Below are positions 31,127-33,244 of a stretch of DNA of 33,244 bases, in pieces. Position 1 is the first letter of the stretch. Each line of letters starts with the position of its first letter. The notes beneath the pieces were generated by a model. That model saw nothing but the letters and a program-made list of their open reading frames with translations, made no database searches and was not told the DNA's origin. The DNA is taken from NCBI GenBank assembly GCA_030691625.1, contig JAUYDX010000048.1, positions 1 through 33,244 of the forward strand. The letters run 5' to 3'. This DNA is from Candidatus Omnitrophota bacterium. Its GTDB lineage: Bacteria; Omnitrophota; Gorgyraeia; Gorgyraeales; Gorgyraeaceae. The position numbers and the translations under genes were made by a program.

Positions 31127-32369
31127 TTTTAATTACAGGCACAATAATCTTTATTGCGAATCAGTAGCTGTAGAAGAGCTGGCTAGAAAATACGGCACGC
31201 CGCTTTATGTATACAGCCGCAATACTCTCGTAAGCCATTTCAGAAAGATAAAAGAGGCTTTTAGGCCAATAAATCCTCTTATATGCTTTTCAATGAAGGC
31301 TAATCCGAACCAGTCTATATTGAGGATCCTTGTAAGAGAGGGTTCTGGCCTGGATATTGTTTCAGGGGGAGAACTTTACAGGGCTCTAAGAACAGGAGTT
31401 TCTTCAAGAAAAATAGTTTACGCAGGCGTGGGCAAGACAGAAAAAGAAATAGAGCTGGCAATAAGGCATCGTATATTTCTGTTTAATGCGGAGTCGATTC
31501 CGGAACTGGAGCTGGTAAATAAAATAGCCGGGAGGCTCGGGATAAGGCAGAAGGCGGCGATACGTATAAATCCTGATATAAAAGCCAAAACCCATAAATA
31601 TATCACTACGGGCCATGGCGATAATAAATTTGGCGTGGATTTTGATACTGCCAGGAAAATATTCCTTGATAGGAGAAAATATAAAAATCTGAACATATCC
31701 GGGATTCATATGCATATTGGCTCCCAGATAGTGGAAGCGGAGCCGTTTGTCAGGGCGCTTAAAAGATTGACAGGTTTTGTGAAATACCTTGAGGCCCGCG
31801 GCGTGAATATCAGATGGGTTAATATAGGGGGAGGCCTTGGAATAATATATTCCAGGGAAAGGCCACAGACTGCCCGGGAATACGCAAAAGAGGTTTTGCC
31901 TATACTGAGGAAATTAAAAGCTAATATAATACTGGAACCCGGAAGGTTTATCGTGGGTAACGCTGGACTGCTCGTTACAAGAGTCCAATATATAAAAGAA
32001 ACACCTAATAAAAGATTCGCCATAGTGGACGCCGGCATGAATGATCTTATAAGGCCGAGCCTTTATGGCGCTTATCACGAGATACTGCCCGTGAGATCGC
32101 CTTCTTATTCAGGCTCAAAAAAGATCAGGGTGTACGATGTGGTGGGGCCTATATGCGAAAGCGGGGATTTTCTGGGAAAAGGCAGGAAATTTATAGAATT
32201 AAAACAAAGGGATTTACTGGGCGTTATGGGCGCAGGCGCGTACGGCTTTAGCATGTCCAGCAATTATAACTCCAGGCCAAGGCCTAGCGAGGTAATGGTG
32301 GACGGCTCGGCTGTAAAACTTATAAGGCGCAGGGAAACATACGAAGACCTGATACGCGCCGAAACTTAA
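31119..32369 (+). CDS. lysA: Diaminopimelate decarboxylase
   Basis: LysA removes CO2 from meso-diaminopimelate to give lysine, using pyridoxal phosphate. The 416-residue fold III decarboxylase has YGTPLYVYSRNTLVSHFRKI, the cofactor lysine K60 in CFSMKANPNQSI, SGGELYRAL and HMHIGSQI. The phosphate-binding GGGLG follows, then ILEPGRFIVGNAG, and the active-site cysteine from the partner subunit in GPICESGDFLG. Length is normal. It begins inside the end of argH with no separate promoter, and dapF follows after 22 bases. Confidence 0.95.
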   Translation: MNDFNYRHNNLYCESVAVEELARKYGTPLYVYSRNTLVSHFRKIKEAFRPINPLICFSMKANPNQSILRILVREGSGLDIVSGGELYRALRTGVSSRKIVYAGVGKTEKEIELAIRHRIFLFNAESIPELELVNKIAGRLGIRQKAAIRINPDIKAKTHKYITTGHGDNKFGVDFDTARKIFLDRRKYKNLNISGIHMHIGSQIVEAEPFVRALKRLTGFVKYLEARGVNIRWVNIGGGLGIIYSRERPQTAREYAKEVLPILRKLKANIILEPGRFIVGNAGLLVTRVQYIKETPNKRFAIVDAGMNDLIRPSLYGAYHEILPVRSPSYSGSKKIRVYDVVGPICESGDFLGKGRKFIELKQRDLLGVMGAGAYGFSMSSNYNSRPRPSEVMVDGSAVKLIRRRETYEDLIRAET

Positions 32370-32391
32370 AGTTATTTGAAAGATAAAGTAA

Positions 32392-33186
32392 ATGGGAAAG
32401 TTAAATTTTACTAAGATGGCTGGGGCGGGGAATGATTTTATAGTTATTTCCTCTGAAGAGAAGGATTTTTCTTCCCTGGCAAGAAAACTATGCGAAAGAA
32501 AGACAGGTATAGGCGCGGACGGGATGCTGGTTATAGGGAGATCAAAGACAGCTGATTTCAGGATGCAGATATTTAACGCTGACGGCAGCGAGGCGGAGAT
32601 GTGCGGGAATGGCCTGAGATGCGCTGTATTATATAACGGTAAAAAAGAAAAGATAAAGGTGGAGACAATAGCCGGTATATACGAGGGAGAGATCACAGGG
32701 AAAAACAGGGTCATGGTAAAGATGGAAGACCCTAAAGATTTAAAGATGGGTATCCCTATAGAGATAAATTCCAGAAAATTAAAGGTCAATTTTATAAATA
32801 CAGGCGTTCCGCATACAGCGATATTTGTAAATGGGATCGATAGGATTGATGTGGATAATATCGGCAGGGCTGTGAGATCGCACGAGGCATTCAAGCCAAA
32901 AGGCACGAATGTGGATTTTGTGGAGATAATTGACGATGAAAACATAAGGATCAGGACGTTTGAGCGCGGTGTAGAGGGTGAAACCCTTGCGTGCGGCACA
33001 GGGGCTGTGGCTTCCGCAATAATCGCGAGTCATGATTCGCGAATCATGAATCATGAAATCAATGTGCACACAAAGGGCGGAACCCTGAAAGTGGCATTCG
33101 AGAAAAAAGGCAGCAATATACAAAACGTGTATCTGGACGGAGAGGCAAAAGAGATATTTACCGGGCAAACAAATTTACACTTGTGA
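32392..33186 (+). CDS. dapF: Diaminopimelate epimerase
   Basis: DapF converts LL- to meso-diaminopimelate, the substrate of LysA and a peptidoglycan precursor. The 264-residue protein has both catalytic cysteines, C71 in MCGNGLRC and C201 in ETLACGTGAV, plus MAGAGNDFIVI (9-19) and NTGVPHTAIFV. The loop after the second cysteine reads SHDSRIMNHE (213-222) and is encoded by a 20-base palindrome plus a partial repeat. Its length is close to normal, so activity is probably kept. The last codons (QTNLHL) and the stop come from the family C repeat. The ribosome binding site is weak (GAAAGATAAAG). Confidence 0.93.
   Translation: MGKLNFTKMAGAGNDFIVISSEEKDFSSLARKLCERKTGIGADGMLVIGRSKTADFRMQIFNADGSEAEMCGNGLRCAVLYNGKKEKIKVETIAGIYEGEITGKNRVMVKMEDPKDLKMGIPIEINSRKLKVNFINTGVPHTAIFVNGIDRIDVDNIGRAVRSHEAFKPKGTNVDFVEIIDDENIRIRTFERGVEGETLACGTGAVASAIIASHDSRIMNHEINVHTKGGTLKVAFEKKGSNIQNVYLDGEAKEIFTGQTNLHL
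33030..33049. repeat. Palindrome inside the dapF coding sequence
   Basis: TCATGATTCGCGAATCATGA is a perfect 20-base palindrome, followed by a further partial copy (ATCATGAA). It codes for a surface-loop stretch of DapF and keeps the reading frame. Confidence 0.85.
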
Positions 33187-33210
33187 CAATGTCACAAGTG
33201 TAAAGTTGTT
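33168..33210. repeat. Family C palindrome, copy 3 (near-perfect)
   Basis: Arms of 20 bases (33168-33187 and 33191-33210) with one mismatch enclose the loop AAT; the inner 14 bases, TTTACACTTGTGAC, pair perfectly. The dapF TGA stop (33184-33186) is in the left arm. The right half equals the right half of copies 1 and 2. Confidence 0.9.
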
Positions 33211-33221
33211 GAGGAGGAAAT

Positions 33222-33244
33222 ATGTTTCAGGGCGCGATGACGGC
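33222..33244 (+). CDS. dapA: Start of 4-hydroxy-tetrahydrodipicolinate synthase (partial, cut by window end)
   Basis: Only 23 bases are visible, coding MFQGAMT. This is the typical first strand of DapA, the enzyme that condenses pyruvate and aspartate semialdehyde in lysine synthesis. A strong GAGGAGGAAA ribosome binding site precedes it, and lysA and dapF lie just upstream. The call rests on seven residues and context. Confidence 0.6.

Overview
The window is a densely coded bacterial segment with every gene I accept on the + strand. Two proteins carry a signal peptide ending in an A-[LI]-R-x-[NP] type junction (ALALRPN at the gene starting 3117, SYAIRVPMG at the gene starting 19716). From memory this pattern is typical of Candidatus Omnitrophota (former OP3). 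Together with the gene content (GT9 glycosyltransferase, GlgC, pseudopilins, cyclic arginine pathway) this suggests an uncultured Gram-negative Omnitrophota genome. That is an inference from memory, not a database result.

Layout. 1-3011: tail of an oligopeptide/dipeptide ABC transporter operon (OppD- and OppF-type ATPases) coupled to a family 9 glycosyltransferase. 3117-4412: a secreted alpha-helical repeat protein. 4470-5972: a small cassette with a RelB/RelE-type toxin-antitoxin pair and a second pair (small protein plus MNT-type nucleotidyltransferase), bracketed by two near-identical hairpin terminators. 6022-7686: glgC and an ArgA-like GNAT. 7770-17600: one long tightly packed run, leuC-leuD-leuB-asd-truA-DUF3786-beta-repeat protein-three pseudopilin-type proteins-acyl-AMP ligase/ACP fusion. 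17671-19484: a zinc alcohol dehydrogenase with an LsrF-like aldolase. 19716-21932: a B12-binding-type radical SAM protein with a signal peptide. 22015-22846: rplM-rpsI. 22989 to the end: argC-argJ-argB-argD-argF-argG-argH-lysA-dapF and the first codons of dapA.

How the genes work together. ArgA-like GNAT and ArgJ supply acetylglutamate, and ArgB, C, D, F, G and H complete arginine synthesis from glutamate (carbamoyl phosphate comes from elsewhere). Asd, DapA, DapF and LysA belong to the diaminopimelate/lysine route, which also feeds peptidoglycan. LeuC, LeuD and LeuB form the isopropylmalate branch of leucine synthesis, with LeuA not in the window.

The most striking non-genic feature is the density of palindromic elements. 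At least eight families sit in almost every gap of more than about 25 bases. Several supply the stop codon and last residues of the upstream gene, others end exactly at a -35 box, and others abut the ribosome binding site of the next gene. One palindrome lies inside the dapF coding sequence. No rRNA, tRNA, CRISPR array, insertion sequence or transposase was seen. No gene-free stretch exceeds 300 bases; the largest gaps are 4413-4662 and 19485-19715, both filled by terminators, repeats and promoters.
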